From Mollicutes bacterium (GTDB taxonomy: Bacteria; Bacillota_I; Bacilli_A; Izemoplasmatales; Izemoplasmataceae), in the NCBI GenBank assembly GCA_003553945.1, contig PWEL01000011.1, forward strand, positions 1 to 40,822: DNA of 40,822 nucleotides. Direction: 5' to 3'. This document shows, piece by piece, positions 1 to 11,025 of this stretch. A model generated the notes under the pieces. It worked only from the letters and a program-made list of their open reading frames with translations, did no database searches and was not told the DNA's origin. The position numbers and the translations under genes were made by a program. Position 1 is the stretch's first letter. Each line of letters opens with the position of its first letter.

Positions 1-1147
<1,147 letters not shown>

Positions 1148-1253
1148 TTTCTTTACGTATTATCCACTTTTCAAAGACCTTCTTTGAGAAACCGAATGGT
1201 CTCTCAAAACTGAATAGAACGCACTTGTTTTTGAGTCGTGTATGTTGCTCCCT
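1148..1253 (-). other. 16S-23S internal transcribed spacer, no tRNA
   Basis: This spacer is only about 106 bases and holds no tRNA: no TTCGAATC-type T-loop or cloverleaf is visible. It contains the 3' strand of the 16S processing stalk (1198-1236). It also holds a second copy of the 12-base element GGTCTTTGAAAA (minus strand, 1179 to 1168) that occurs in the leader ahead of 16S. That element resembles the boxA-type antitermination sequences of Gram-positive rRNA leaders, here placed just before 23S. Confidence 0.85.
1198..1236 (-). other. 3' strand of 16S rRNA processing stalk
   Basis: The transcript here is almost perfectly complementary to the leader segment at 2841-2880. The pairing runs over about 37 base pairs, with one mismatch, one G-U pair and one small bulge. 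This is the double-stranded stalk that encloses pre-16S rRNA and is normally the substrate of RNase III. The RNase III role is known biology; the pairing is seen directly. Confidence 0.85.
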
Positions 1254-2798
<1,545 letters not shown>

Positions 2799-2840
2799 GT
2801 ATGTAAACTCCTTATGGAGTTTCCGTTTGATGTGCTTGAA

Positions 2841-2880
2841 ACTCAAAAACAAGTTTTGTTCTATTCAGTTTTCAAAGACC
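2841..2880 (-). other. 5' strand of 16S processing stalk with boxA-like element
   Basis: This leader segment begins GGTCTTTGAAAACTG and ends in a TTGTTTTTGAGT stretch. It pairs with the spacer segment at 1198-1236 to close the 16S precursor. The GGTCTTTGAAAA part is repeated in the 16S-23S spacer, as expected for an antitermination element placed ahead of each large rRNA. Confidence 0.85.
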
Positions 2881-2903
2881 ATTCATCTTGTGTTGCGCCT
2901 AAT

Positions 2904-2932
2904 ATTGTATCCCATGCGCACACTGTTGTCAA
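2904..2932 (-). promoter_or_regulatory. rRNA promoter P3 (proximal)
   Basis: TTGACA at 2932-2927, a 17-base spacer and TACAAT at 2909-2904. The predicted start is just ahead of the boxA-like element and the 16S stalk, so all three promoters give transcripts that include the processing signals. Confidence 0.8.
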
Positions 2933-3016
2933 TAAAATTCCTCTGTCATTCACCGCGTCCGGGAACGGTCGTCCCCTTCTCAAAACGGTGCGGGCTCTTT
3001 TCGGCCCGCAATAAAG

Positions 3017-3045
3017 AGTATATAACTACAGAGTTTCAAAGTCAA
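3017..3045 (-). promoter_or_regulatory. rRNA promoter P2 (middle)
   Basis: TTGACT at 3045-3040, a 17-base spacer and TATACT at 3022-3017. It is preceded by an A-rich tract (about 3050-3068) that resembles an UP element. The predicted start falls just before a 6-bp GC-rich hairpin at 2989-3008. Confidence 0.85.
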
Positions 3046-3158
3046 CCGTTTTTTTCACTTTTTTTGCGGCCGCCTCTGAGCGCTTTGGACAGGGCTAGGG
3101 GCCGCTTCAAGCATGCGGAGTTCGGTGTGCCTTATGCATTTTTGCGCAACTGTCGGGT

Positions 3159-3187
3159 ATTATATCCAAAGCGCGAGGCTTTGTCAA
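3159..3187 (-). promoter_or_regulatory. rRNA promoter P1 (distal)
   Basis: A perfect consensus promoter: TTGACA at 3187-3182, a 17-base spacer and TATAAT at 3164-3159. It lies 15 bases after the proS stop codon and about 360 bases ahead of 16S. It is the first of three promoters in series. Confidence 0.85.
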
Positions 3188-3202
3188 TCGTTATGGACCA
3201 TC

Positions 3203-4453
3203 TTAAGCGATTTTTTTCTGAAAGAACGCGACAAGGTCCTCCAAGGGGACGAGCTCGGTCTCACCGGTATAACGGTCGATACACTCAGCCTTCCCCTCTT
3301 CGAGCGCTTTTCCAAGGACTACACGATAGGGGATGCCGATCAAGTCAGCGTCCTTGAACTTTACGCCTGGACGCTCTTCCCTGTCGTCATAGAGAACATC
3401 GAAGTGAGCGCCGAGCGTCGTCTGGACCTCTTCGGATGTTTCACGTTTTTCATCGTCATTCAAGGCCAGGGGGAGGATATGGATATCAAACGGGGTGATC
3501 GCTTTCGGCCACACAATACTTTCATCCGTGCTATGCTGCTCCACAGCAGCCATGAGAGTCCGACTCACACCAAGCCCGTAGCATCCCATGATCAATGGCT
3601 TGCGTTTGCCGTCCCTGTCTGTGAAATAGGCGTTCATGCTTTCTGAATACTTCGTGCCGAGCTTGAAGATGTTGCCGACCTCGATGCCCATCGCAGTGGT
3701 GATGCGCCCGCCGCATTCAGGACATTCATCGCCGTCATCAAGTCCGCTGTGCTCCTGGTTCGCCGCATAGCTGCACGCTTCGCAATACGTGATCGTATCC
3801 TCGCCGACTTCACTCATGACCATGAACTCGTGCGCCTGGTCACCGCCGATATCACCGGTGTCGGAGGCGACGATGCGGGTATCAAGGCCTACACGCTTGA
3901 AGATGCGGGTGTAGACTTCGGAGACGCGTTCATACCAGCGTTCGAGGTCTTCCTGGGAGTCGCTGAATGTATACAAGTCCTTCATCACGAACTCTCTTCC
4001 CCGCATGAGCGCGAAACGCGGACGCAGTTCATCGCGGTATTTCGTCTGGATCTGATAGAGTGCGAGGGGAAGCTTCTTGTATGAATCGATGACATCACGC
4101 ACGAGGTCCGTGATGACCTCTTCATGCGTGGGACCCAGGCAGAAGTTCCGCTCCTTCCTGTCCTTCAGCCGCATGAGCGCAGGACCGAAATCATCCCAGC
4201 GCCCGGACTCGTCCCAGAGGTCTCTGGGCTGAAGTGCGGGCATGATAAGCTCGCTGCATCCGATCTGGTCATGTTCTTCTCTGACAACCGCCTCTATCTT
4301 CTTCATGACCCGGTGTCCCAGGGGAAGATAGGAGTACACCCCGGCCGCAGTCTGCTTGATCATGCCGGAGCGCGTCAGGAGTTTATGGCTTTTGACCTCC
4401 GCGTTCTTGGGGGCCTCTTTCAGAGTAGGGGCATACAATACGCTTTGTTTCAT
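3203..4453 (-). CDS. proS: Prolyl-tRNA synthetase without editing domain
   Basis: Charges tRNA-Pro with proline in the cytoplasm. From the ATG at 4453 it is 416 residues. That start has GAGGTGG 5 bases upstream; an ATG at 4456 and a GTG at 4462 are also in frame. Class II motif 2 is at about residues 138-155 (KYRDELRPRFALMRGREF), motif 3 at 289-302 (MGCYGLGVSRTL), and the C-terminal anticodon-binding domain follows from about 320. Bacterial-type ProRS is usually near 570 residues because a roughly 180-residue editing domain sits between motifs 2 and 3. Here that stretch is only a short segment with four cysteines (224, 227, 244, 247) that may bind zinc. It is the last gene of the uppS-cdsA-dxr-rseP-proS cluster, where polC often follows in Bacilli; here the rRNA operon follows. 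Confidence 0.95.
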   Translation of the reverse strand: MKQSVLYAPTLKEAPKNAEVKSHKLLTRSGMIKQTAAGVYSYLPLGHRVMKKIEAVVREEHDQIGCSELIMPALQPRDLWDESGRWDDFGPALMRLKDRKERNFCLGPTHEEVITDLVRDVIDSYKKLPLALYQIQTKYRDELRPRFALMRGREFVMKDLYTFSDSQEDLERWYERVSEVYTRIFKRVGLDTRIVASDTGDIGGDQAHEFMVMSEVGEDTITYCEACSYAANQEHSGLDDGDECPECGGRITTAMGIEVGNIFKLGTKYSESMNAYFTDRDGKRKPLIMGCYGLGVSRTLMAAVEQHSTDESIVWPKAITPFDIHILPLALNDDEKRETSEEVQTTLGAHFDVLYDDREERPGVKFKDADLIGIPYRVVLGKALEEGKAECIDRYTGETELVPLEDLVAFFQKKIA

Positions 4454-4466
4454 CATTACCACCTCA

Positions 4467-6014
4467 TTATAGACCGAGAAGACTCAGTATATCGGTATAT
4501 GTGACATAAAGGATCAGACCAAGAAGAAGGACAAACATTACAAAGGTTAGATACTGCTCGACAGTCTTGTTCGGTTTCCGTCTGGTCACCCCTTCATAAG
4601 CGAGGAACAGAATACGCCCGCCGTCGAGCGCAGGAATGGGAAGCAGGTTCAGAATGCCGAGATTGACAGAAAGCAGAGCCACCCACGTGACAAGTGTGAG
4701 AATGCCGTCCTGAAGCGCCGTCGTGGTGATGGCATAGATGCCCACGGGGCCGGAAAGCTGACCGACCTGAACCGTGCCGCCGAAGAGCATCCGAAGCGTA
4801 TCAAAGATCATCGTCGATGACGCGGCGACATTCGCTCCGGCATCCCTGAAACTATCCAGGAAGGCGAACTCGCGCACTGGACCGATACCGAAATAAGTGC
4901 TCGCCGTCTCCCCGATCTGCGATTCGATCAATTCACGTGGATAGGGGGATATCTCCAGAGACTCCTCCTGACCATCCCTGAGGACGGTGAGGGCGACATC
5001 ATCTCCCAGTTGTTCATCGAAGACCGCGATGGCATCGGACCAATCATCGATCTCCTCGCCGCCGACAGAAAGGATCACATCCCCGGATTGAACCCCCGCT
5101 TGAGCGGCGGGGCTGTCGCGAAGGACATCCCCCACTACGACGTCATCATCGGGGTCCATGGTGCTTGTGATGCCGACACTGTTTATCTGCAGGCGTGGCG
5201 TGAGCGTGACAAACATCTCTTCACCGTCACGGTCGATGAGCACCTCGAATTCACGCTGGCCTTTATTATCGGAGATCATCTCCTGAAATGCATGCCAGCT
5301 TCCATCGACAACGCCATTGTCGATATTGACGACTTTTATGAGCTCATCCCCGGCTTCAAGACGTCCCTCGGCCGGGGAGTTCTCCTCGACAACGCCGACC
5401 TCGGGAATCACCGCTCCTTCACTGTCGCGCACCGGAAACCCGACGAAGAACGCCACGAGAAGGAAAAGAATGAAAGCGAGCACGAAATTCATTACAGGGC
5501 CGGCAACGATGGCCGAGAATCTCGCCCCCAGTGACTTGGATTCGAAGCTCCTGTTGAAGGGGGCGACTTGCAGGCGTTTTTGCTTGTGCACAAAATGAGC
5601 GCGGCGATGCACTTCATAGTCATTGATCAGAAGCGGCGCCTGATACTTCCCCTGCAAATCGTACGATTCAACGGTTATCTTTTCCGCATCGGGATAACGT
5701 TCATCCTCGGCGTCAAGAATGATCTCCGTAATCTTGCCGATCTTGTTGCGGACCACCTTGATCTCCTGGCCCTCTTCAATCATCTCCGTGGTCACATCCT
5801 CGCCGGCCATCATGACAAAGCCGCCGATAGGGATGGCACGCAAGCTGTAGAGTGTCTCGCCCTTTTTCCTGCTGAAGACGATCGGACCCATACCTATGGC
5901 GAATTCGTGACAAAGGATGCCGGCGCGCTTGGCCATGATGAAATGACCAAGCTCATGAATGAATATGACAAGTCCGAGGACTAGTATGAATCCTATGATA
6001 TTGATTAAGAACAT
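4467..6014 (-). CDS. rseP: Site-2 intramembrane zinc metalloprotease (RseP/RasP)
   Basis: A membrane protease that cuts single-pass substrates such as anti-sigma factors and signal-peptide remnants within the membrane. The 515 residues show HELGH at 20-24 in the first membrane helix and NLLPIPALDGG at 456-466 near the third, giving the zinc ligands H20, H24 and D464. Further helices lie near 170-193 and 488-508. Two PDZ-like domains lie at about 205-275 and 285-355 (RDSPAAQAGVQSGDVIL is clear). The Bacillus RasP is about 420 residues. The extra length comes from the second PDZ and a soluble insertion at about 75-155 between the first two helices. The start at 6014 has AAGGTG upstream and overlaps the end of dxr by 10 bases. 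Confidence 0.93.
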   Translation of the reverse strand: MFLINIIGFILVLGLVIFIHELGHFIMAKRAGILCHEFAIGMGPIVFSRKKGETLYSLRAIPIGGFVMMAGEDVTTEMIEEGQEIKVVRNKIGKITEIILDAEDERYPDAEKITVESYDLQGKYQAPLLINDYEVHRRAHFVHKQKRLQVAPFNRSFESKSLGARFSAIVAGPVMNFVLAFILFLLVAFFVGFPVRDSEGAVIPEVGVVEENSPAEGRLEAGDELIKVVNIDNGVVDGSWHAFQEMISDNKGQREFEVLIDRDGEEMFVTLTPRLQINSVGITSTMDPDDDVVVGDVLRDSPAAQAGVQSGDVILSVGGEEIDDWSDAIAVFDEQLGDDVALTVLRDGQEESLEISPYPRELIESQIGETASTYFGIGPVREFAFLDSFRDAGANVAASSTMIFDTLRMLFGGTVQVGQLSGPVGIYAITTTALQDGILTLVTWVALLSVNLGILNLLPIPALDGGRILFLAYEGVTRRKPNKTVEQYLTFVMFVLLLGLILYVTYTDILSLLGL

Positions 6015-7162
6015 GTTTTCACCTTCTGATATTCGTGCTTAATATAAGAACGCACCTCGCGTTCGTGGGCGAGAAGCGTATCGAGAGTAAATGTTTCAGT
6101 ATTCGGGAAATGATCCAGGGCACGGGTGATCAATGCTTCGATGTCGAGAAAGCTGATCTTTTTGTTCAAGAAGAGCTGGACAGCCTCTTCGTTGGCCGCA
6201 TTCATCGTCACAACATGCAGCCCGCCTTTCCTGGCCACCGCTGTCCCAAGATCATAGAGCGAATAGCGGTCCTTGTCGATGGGTTCAAAAGAAAGGGTGC
6301 CGTAAGCGGCAAGGTCGAAAAGAGAAGGGAACCGTTTGCGGGAATCGCCCTGCATGGCGCTCAAGATTGGAATCCGCATATCGGAAGGACCCACATGGGC
6401 CAGGACATTCCCATCCTTGAAATGCACCATGCCATGGATGACGCTTTGATGATGCAATAGGGCTTCTATGCGTTCATAAGGCATATCGAAGAGATAGTGC
6501 GCCTCTATAATCTCGAAGACTTTGTTCATCATGGTGGCCGAATCCACCGTGATCTTCGCCCCCATGTCCCAGTTGGGATGCTTGAGCGCATCCTCGACGG
6601 TCGCGTCTTTCAGCTTTTCTTTGTCGACATCGCGGAAACTGCCGCCACTGGCAGTGATGACGAGCTTTTCGACATCGTCGATATCGCTGCCTTTCAGACA
6701 TTCTCTCAAAGCAGCGTGTTCACTGTCAATCGGAATGAGTGTCGACGAGGAATGCTCGAGCGCTTTCCGGATCAACGGCCCACCGACGACGAGTGTCTCC
6801 TTGTTCGCCAGAAGCACATCCTTCCCTCGTTCAATCGCGGCGAGCGTGGGAGGAAGTCCCACGCTTCCCACCAGCGCATTCAACACCTTCGCATCGGGGG
6901 CATATTCGACGATGGATTTCAGCCCCTCATCCTCGAGCGCGATGAACGTGACACCGGGATATGCGCTTTCTATGGTCTCTTGATGTTCGCCCGCCATGAC
7001 GACGATTTCGCAATCATGCCTCGAAAGTATCTCCAGCACCTTCTTGACATTGTGACGCGCACTGATAGCGTGAAGGGCGAACGCTTCCGGGAATTCCTCT
7101 ATGATATCGATTGCCTGCGAGCCGATGCTGCCGGTCGAGCCGAGTAACTGGATACGCTGCAT
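6005..7162 (-). CDS. dxr: 1-deoxy-D-xylulose 5-phosphate reductoisomerase
   Basis: Converts DXP to 2-C-methyl-D-erythritol 4-phosphate using NADPH, the committed step of the MEP isoprenoid pathway. It is 385 residues, the usual length. The Rossmann motif GSTGSIG is at residues 8-14, and the NKETLVVGG and IDSEHAAL segments carry the metal and substrate site. The HPNWDMG, TVDSATMMNK and HPQS-type (HHQSVIHG) segments are also present. The start ATG at 7162 forms a TGATG overlap with the cdsA stop; a TTG one codon upstream is less likely. It supplies precursor for UppS in the same cluster. Confidence 0.97.
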   Translation of the reverse strand: MQRIQLLGSTGSIGSQAIDIIEEFPEAFALHAISARHNVKKVLEILSRHDCEIVVMAGEHQETIESAYPGVTFIALEDEGLKSIVEYAPDAKVLNALVGSVGLPPTLAAIERGKDVLLANKETLVVGGPLIRKALEHSSSTLIPIDSEHAALRECLKGSDIDDVEKLVITASGGSFRDVDKEKLKDATVEDALKHPNWDMGAKITVDSATMMNKVFEIIEAHYLFDMPYERIEALLHHQSVIHGMVHFKDGNVLAHVGPSDMRIPILSAMQGDSRKRFPSLFDLAAYGTLSFEPIDKDRYSLYDLGTAVARKGGLHVVTMNAANEEAVQLFLNKKISFLDIEALITRALDHFPNTETFTLDTLLAHEREVRSYIKHEYQKVKTCS

Positions 7163-7950
7163 CAAAACACCCCGATGCTAAAGAATATCAATATAAGAAC
7201 GATGGATGCCGCAAGCAGTGAATCAAAACGGTCAAGAAGACCACCGTGACCCGGGAAGACATTGGAGAAATCCTTGACGCCATATGCGCGCTTGATGGCG
7301 GAGGCCAGCAGGTCGCCGAGCTGGGCGGCGAGGGAGAGAAGCAGGAGAAAAAACACGAACCACGGCCAGCTCGTAAAGAGGAAGATCCCAAAAATCCTAG
7401 TGAGCAGCAATCCTCCGAGCACCGCAAAAGCCGCACCACCTATGGCGCCTTCTATGGTCTTTTTCGGACTTATGGAAGGAGCGAGTCGGTGCCGGCCGAC
7501 AGCGAACCCTGTGAAATAGGCGAATGTGTCGGTGACGAACACGATGAACAGGACCAGGATAAGCCATAACCAAATATCCCTGAGCACGGCGATTGCAAGA
7601 AAACCGGCAGAGATATAGAAAGCGGTAGCGAGGAAAAAGGGCCATTGTCTTTCTTTTCGGCGTGTAAAAAACGTCAATACCGCTGCCACTGCACCTGCTA
7701 GCATAACGGACAGCAGAGCGGCTTCAAGCCCTGTATAGTAAAATACAAGTCCGCCGATGTAAACAGCAAGCGACAAGGGGAGGATCCCCAGGAAAAGAAC
7801 GCGCCATTCATGCCGTTTCAAAAGCGAGACCTCGATCATGCCGCCTATCAGAAGTATCCCGGCCGCAAAAGAAAAGAGAATCGGACGGAGGAACAGCAAC
7901 GGCACAAGGATGACAAGCATGATGATGGCGGTGATTAAGCGTTTTATCAT
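7162..7950 (-). CDS. cdsA: Phosphatidate cytidylyltransferase
   Basis: Makes CDP-diacylglycerol from phosphatidic acid and CTP, the branch point for phosphatidylglycerol and cardiolipin. It is about 262 residues with some seven or eight hydrophobic helices. The family signature lies near the C-terminus: SAIKRAYGVKDFSNVFPGHG followed by GLLDRFDS. The start is taken as ATG 7950, with AAGGGGG 8 bases upstream; an in-frame GTG at 7953 is possible. It lies directly after uppS and is probably co-translated. Confidence 0.96.
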   Translation of the reverse strand: MIKRLITAIIMLVILVPLLFLRPILFSFAAGILLIGGMIEVSLLKRHEWRVLFLGILPLSLAVYIGGLVFYYTGLEAALLSVMLAGAVAAVLTFFTRRKERQWPFFLATAFYISAGFLAIAVLRDIWLWLILVLFIVFVTDTFAYFTGFAVGRHRLAPSISPKKTIEGAIGGAAFAVLGGLLLTRIFGIFLFTSWPWFVFFLLLLSLAAQLGDLLASAIKRAYGVKDFSNVFPGHGGLLDRFDSLLAASIVLILIFFSIGVF

Positions 7951-7953
7951 CAC

Positions 7954-8688
7954 TCAGGCCCCCTTGAGACCGCCGAATTTCCGGTTCCTTTTCTGAAAAG
8001 ATCGAAGCGCGCGATGAAGGGCACGCTCCTTGAATGCGGGCCAGTGCGTCTTCGTGAAATAGAATTCGGCATAGGCGAGCTGCCAAGGGAGAAAGTTACT
8101 GGTGCGTTGTTCACCGCTCGTCCTGATCAAAAGGTCCACAGGCGGAAGACCGGTGGTGTAAAGACGGGATTCGACCGTTGACTCATCGATGTCCTCCGGC
8201 TTTAATGCCCCCTCCATACACGCTTCAGCGATCTTTCTCGCCGCCTGGGTTATTTCATAACGGCCGCCGTAGTCAAAACATATATTCAACACCAGACCTT
8301 CCCGGTCCTTCGTCTTATCCTCAATCTCCTGCATGTACTCGCGGTTCTTCTCACTGATTCTATCTCTTCGCCCGCTGAAACGGACACGAATCTGCTCGGT
8401 CTCGAATGTTTCCTTGAAATCCTCCTCGAATGCCGTAGGGAGGCTCATCAAAAAATCAATCTCCTCTTTCGGGCGCTTCCAGTTCTCAGTGCTGAACGCA
8501 TAGATGCTGAACGCTTCAACTCCGAGACGGTGCGCTTCAAGCGTGATCGTCTTGATGTTCAGGGCTCCCATGCGGTGACCGTATGAGCGTTCTCTTCCGC
8601 GTCGCTTCGCCCATCTGCCGTTGCCGTCCATTATGACGGCGATGTGACGGGGAATCGGTTTCTGCATCAGTTTCTCTCTTCGTTTCAT
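7954..8688 (-). CDS. uppS: Undecaprenyl diphosphate synthase (cis-prenyltransferase)
   Basis: Elongates farnesyl diphosphate to the C55 lipid carrier used for wall polymer export. It is 244 residues. DGNGRW is at residues 21-26, where D21 is the catalytic aspartate, followed by GHRMGA. SIYAFSTENW and the C-terminal RTSGEQRTSNFLPWQLAYAE complete the family motifs. The start at 8688 has AAAGGTG 5 bases upstream. A promoter and an upstream terminator show that it begins a transcription unit running to proS. Its presence argues that this organism still makes a lipid carrier, so it is not an obviously wall-less reduced Mollicute. Confidence 0.97.
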   Translation of the reverse strand: MKRREKLMQKPIPRHIAVIMDGNGRWAKRRGRERSYGHRMGALNIKTITLEAHRLGVEAFSIYAFSTENWKRPKEEIDFLMSLPTAFEEDFKETFETEQIRVRFSGRRDRISEKNREYMQEIEDKTKDREGLVLNICFDYGGRYEITQAARKIAEACMEGALKPEDIDESTVESRLYTTGLPPVDLLIRTSGEQRTSNFLPWQLAYAEFYFTKTHWPAFKERALHRALRSFQKRNRKFGGLKGA

Positions 8689-8719
8689 ACTTTCACCTTT
8701 CCGTTCACACTTTTAAACT

Positions 8720-8748
8720 ATTATACAACAAAGCCGCTCCGTTTTCCA
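8720..8748 (-). promoter_or_regulatory. Promoter for uppS-cdsA-dxr-rseP-proS
   Basis: TATAAT at 8725-8720 with TGGAAA (4 of 6 matches) at 8748-8743 and a 17-base spacer. It lies between the frr terminator and the uppS ribosome site. Confidence 0.6.
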
Positions 8749-8756
8749 TTCACGTA

Positions 8757-8786
8757 AAGAAAAAAGCCACCGCGAGCACGGTGGCT
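8757..8786 (-). terminator. Rho-independent terminator after frr
   Basis: An 8-bp stem AGCCACCG/CGGTGGCT with a 6-base loop, followed on the minus strand by a TTTTTTCTTT run. It ends the tsf-pyrH-frr unit. Confidence 0.85.
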
Positions 8787-8795
8787 AAAAGACCT

Positions 8796-9353
8796 TCAGA
8801 CCTCAGTCAGATCCTTCTCTTTCTCTGCGAGCTTCGCATCGATTTTAGCAATATAATCATCGGTGAGCTTCTGTACTTCCTCCTGATGACCATTGGAAGC
8901 ATCTTCCGAAATGTCGCCGGATTTTTCCAGCTTCTTGATTCTTTCGTTCGCTTCACGGCGGGCGTTTCGGACTTTAACGCGGGCATCCTCGGCAATCTTC
9001 TTCGATTGTTTGACGAGTTCTTTTCTGCGCTCCTCATCCAGCTTGGGGAAGATGATGCGTATCTGTTCACCCTCGTTGTTGGGGTTCACGCCCAGATCAG
9101 AAGTCGCAATGGCCTTTTCAACTTCTTTGACAACATTCTTGTCGTAGGGTTTGACCAGCAGTTGATTCGCTTCGGGCGTAGAGATGCTCGCCAGCTGATT
9201 GAGCGGTGTGAGCGCTCCATAATAATCGACGCGCACAGAATCGAGCATGTTCGGGTTCGCACGTCCTGTCATGATGCGTGCGAGTTCATACTGCAAAGAT
9301 TCAATCGCTTTCTGCATGTTCTCTTCCGTTTCTAAGAAAATCTCATCAACCAT
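8796..9353 (-). CDS. frr: Ribosome recycling factor
   Basis: Splits post-termination ribosomes together with EF-G. It is 185 residues, the standard length. Conserved segments include RANPNMLDSVRVDYYGALTP near 31-50, IRIIFPKLDEERRKELVK, and the C-terminal three-helix bundle residues. A GGAGG site lies 8 bases ahead of the ATG at 9353. It follows pyrH by 11 bases, as in most Bacillota, and is closed by a terminator. Confidence 0.98.
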   Translation of the reverse strand: MVDEIFLETEENMQKAIESLQYELARIMTGRANPNMLDSVRVDYYGALTPLNQLASISTPEANQLLVKPYDKNVVKEVEKAIATSDLGVNPNNEGEQIRIIFPKLDEERRKELVKQSKKIAEDARVKVRNARREANERIKKLEKSGDISEDASNGHQEEVQKLTDDYIAKIDAKLAEKEKDLTEV

Positions 9354-9364
9354 AATGCTTCCTC

Positions 9365-10078
9365 CTATCGAATGATTGTTCCTATGTTTTCTCCGAGCGC
9401 GGCACGCTTGATATTGCCTTCGACATTCATATCGAAGACGACAATCTCGATTTCATTGTCCTTGCATAGCGCCGCGGCCGTTGAATCCATGACATTGAGT
9501 CGCTTCTCAAGCACTTCATGATGGGTGAGGGTGTCGTATTTCTTCGCGCCATTTCCATTCTTGGGATCATTATTATAGACGCCGTCAGTGCCGTTCTTCG
9601 CCATCAGGATGGTCCTCGCACCGATCTCCGCGGCTCTAAGGGCGCTCGTAGTGTCGGTGCTGAAATACGGATTCCCCGTACCGCCGCCGAAGATGACGAC
9701 CATTCCCTTCTGCAGGTTGCTGATGGCTTTCCTTCTGATATAGGGCTCAGCGACCTGGGGGATGTTCAAGCTCGTCATCGCCCGGGTCTCGACACCGATT
9801 GATTCCAGACCGTTCTGCAGCGCCAGTGCGTTCATGATTGTCGCAATCATCCCCATATAATCGGCACTGCTTCTCTCCATGCCCATCTCGCTGGCCATCT
9901 TGCCACGCCAGATGTTGCCGCCTCCGACAATCACACCGATCTCGAACATGCTGAGATCATGGGCGGCTTTGATCTCTTCGGCGATCTCCTTGACACGCAA
10001 GGGATCTATGCTTCTCCCCTGATTGCCCATGAGGGCCTCGCCGCTAAGTTTTATAATCAGTCGCTTCTTATCACCCAT
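9365..10078 (-). CDS. pyrH: UMP kinase
   Basis: Phosphorylates UMP to UDP with ATP as a hexameric amino-acid-kinase-fold enzyme. It is 237 residues. KLSGEALMG is at 10-18, followed by [12 protein letters not shown], the [14 protein letters not shown] segment, [14 protein letters not shown] and VYNNDPK. The start at 10078 has GGGGAGTG upstream. It sits between tsf and frr in the usual order. A hairpin of uncertain termination strength lies just upstream. Confidence 0.98.
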   Translation of the reverse strand: MGDKKRLIIKLSGEALMGNQGRSIDPLRVKEIAEEIKAAHDLSMFEIGVIVGGGNIWRGKMASEMGMERSSADYMGMIATIMNALALQNGLESIGVETRAMTSLNIPQVAEPYIRRKAISNLQKGMVVIFGGGTGNPYFSTDTTSALRAAEIGARTILMAKNGTDGVYNNDPKNGNGAKKYDTLTHHEVLEKRLNVMDSTAAALCKDNEIEIVVFDMNVEGNIKRAALGENIGTIIR

Positions 10079-10097
10079 GGTTCACTCCCCTTGCTAT

Positions 10098-10122
10098 AAA
10101 AGTAGGACACAAAAGTGTCCTA
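10098..10122 (-). terminator. Hairpin between tsf and pyrH, weak terminator or processing site
   Basis: A perfect 8-bp stem TAGGACAC/GTGTCCTA with a TTTT loop begins 2 bases after the tsf stop. It is followed by CTTTTATAG rather than a clean U-run. It may attenuate expression of pyrH relative to tsf, or it may be an mRNA end or processing hairpin. Confidence 0.5.
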
Positions 10123-10124
10123 GC

Positions 10125-10997
10125 TTATTTGTTCGCGGCCGCAACCTCTTCCGCAAAATTCTCTTCCTTTTTCTCGACACCTTCACCGATTTCAATGCGG
10201 TCGAAGGCGACAATTTCACCGCCGGCCTGCTTGACATACTCGCCGACAGACGTTTCCTGATCCTTGACAAACGGCTGATGAATCAAGCAGATCTCTTTGA
10301 GATACTTGTTCAAGCGGCCGGTGACCATCTTTTCAACGATATGCTCGGGCTTACCTTCGTTAAGGGCTTCTTTCCTGAGGACCTCTTTCTCATGCTCGAT
10401 AAAGGACGCATCGACGTCATCCTCTTTGAGGTACTGGGGATTGATGGCGGCCACATGCATGGCTACATCCTTCGCTACATTCTCATCGACACCGTCCAAG
10501 ACGGCCAGAGAAGCGATCTTACCACCCATATGTACGTAGCTGCCGAATACCTGGTCCTCATTTTTTTCATGGACCTGTACGCGGCGGAGTGTCAGCTTCT
10601 CGCCGATTTTCGCGGAAGTCTCCATGATCTGCTTTTCTATGGTCTCGCCTTCAAGCTCCAAGGCAAGAGTTTCTTCCACTGATTCAGCATCCGAAGCGAG
10701 CACCGTCCGTCCAATCTTATCAAGAAGCGATGTGAAGTGGTCATTCTTAGCCACAAAATCAGTCTCGGAGTTCAACTCATAGAGCACGGCCTTGTTATCG
10801 CCCTTGACAACATTGGTGAGCCCTTCGGCCGCAATACGGTCCGCCTTTTTCTGGGCTTTGGAAATACCTTTCTCGCGCAGATAGTCGACGGCTTTATCAA
10901 TGTCGCCGTCGCTTTCCTTAAGCGCTTTCTTGCAGTCCATCATGCCTGCACCTGTCTTTTCACGCAGTTCCTTTACTAAAGATGCCTTGATTGCCAT
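10125..10997 (-). CDS. tsf: Elongation factor Ts
   Basis: Nucleotide exchange factor for EF-Tu. It is 290 residues from the ATG at 10997, which has GGAGG 7 bases upstream; a TTG at 11003 is in frame but poorly placed. The N-terminal UBA-like region carries [16 protein letters not shown] at 11-26. The core motif [10 protein letters not shown] is near residue 80, the second core repeat follows, and the C-terminal NVIVREQ-like region is diverged. A terminator separates it from rpsB, and a promoter is proposed upstream. Confidence 0.97.
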   Translation of the reverse strand: MAIKASLVKELREKTGAGMMDCKKALKESDGDIDKAVDYLREKGISKAQKKADRIAAEGLTNVVKGDNKAVLYELNSETDFVAKNDHFTSLLDKIGRTVLASDAESVEETLALELEGETIEKQIMETSAKIGEKLTLRRVQVHEKNEDQVFGSYVHMGGKIASLAVLDGVDENVAKDVAMHVAAINPQYLKEDDVDASFIEHEKEVLRKEALNEGKPEHIVEKMVTGRLNKYLKEICLIHQPFVKDQETSVGEYVKQAGGEIVAFDRIEIGEGVEKKEENFAEEVAAANK

Positions 10998-11025
10998 AAT
11001 CAAACCTCCATTGTCTACTCATTTA

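Larger units (their letters stand above)
2799..3202 (-). promoter_or_regulatory. rRNA operon control region, no gene
   Basis: These about 400 bases between the proS stop and 16S hold no credible gene. They contain three tandem sigma-A-type promoters (listed separately) and an A-rich stretch upstream of the middle -35 that could act as an UP element. A GCGGGC/GCCCGC hairpin at 2989-3008 sits directly downstream of the middle promoter, and the 16S stalk strand follows. A GCGGCC/GGCCGC pair near 3068-3105 is followed by A residues on the transcribed strand, so it is not a terminator. I see no rho-independent terminator for proS here. Confidence 0.8.

Noticed and set aside
1148-1253. tRNA gene in the rRNA spacer
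   Set aside because: At 106 bases, largely taken up by the stalk strand and boxA-like element, there is no cloverleaf or T-loop.
3068-3105. GCGGCC/GGCCGC pair as the proS terminator
   Set aside because: On the transcribed minus strand it is followed by A residues, not T, and the loop is about 25 bases.
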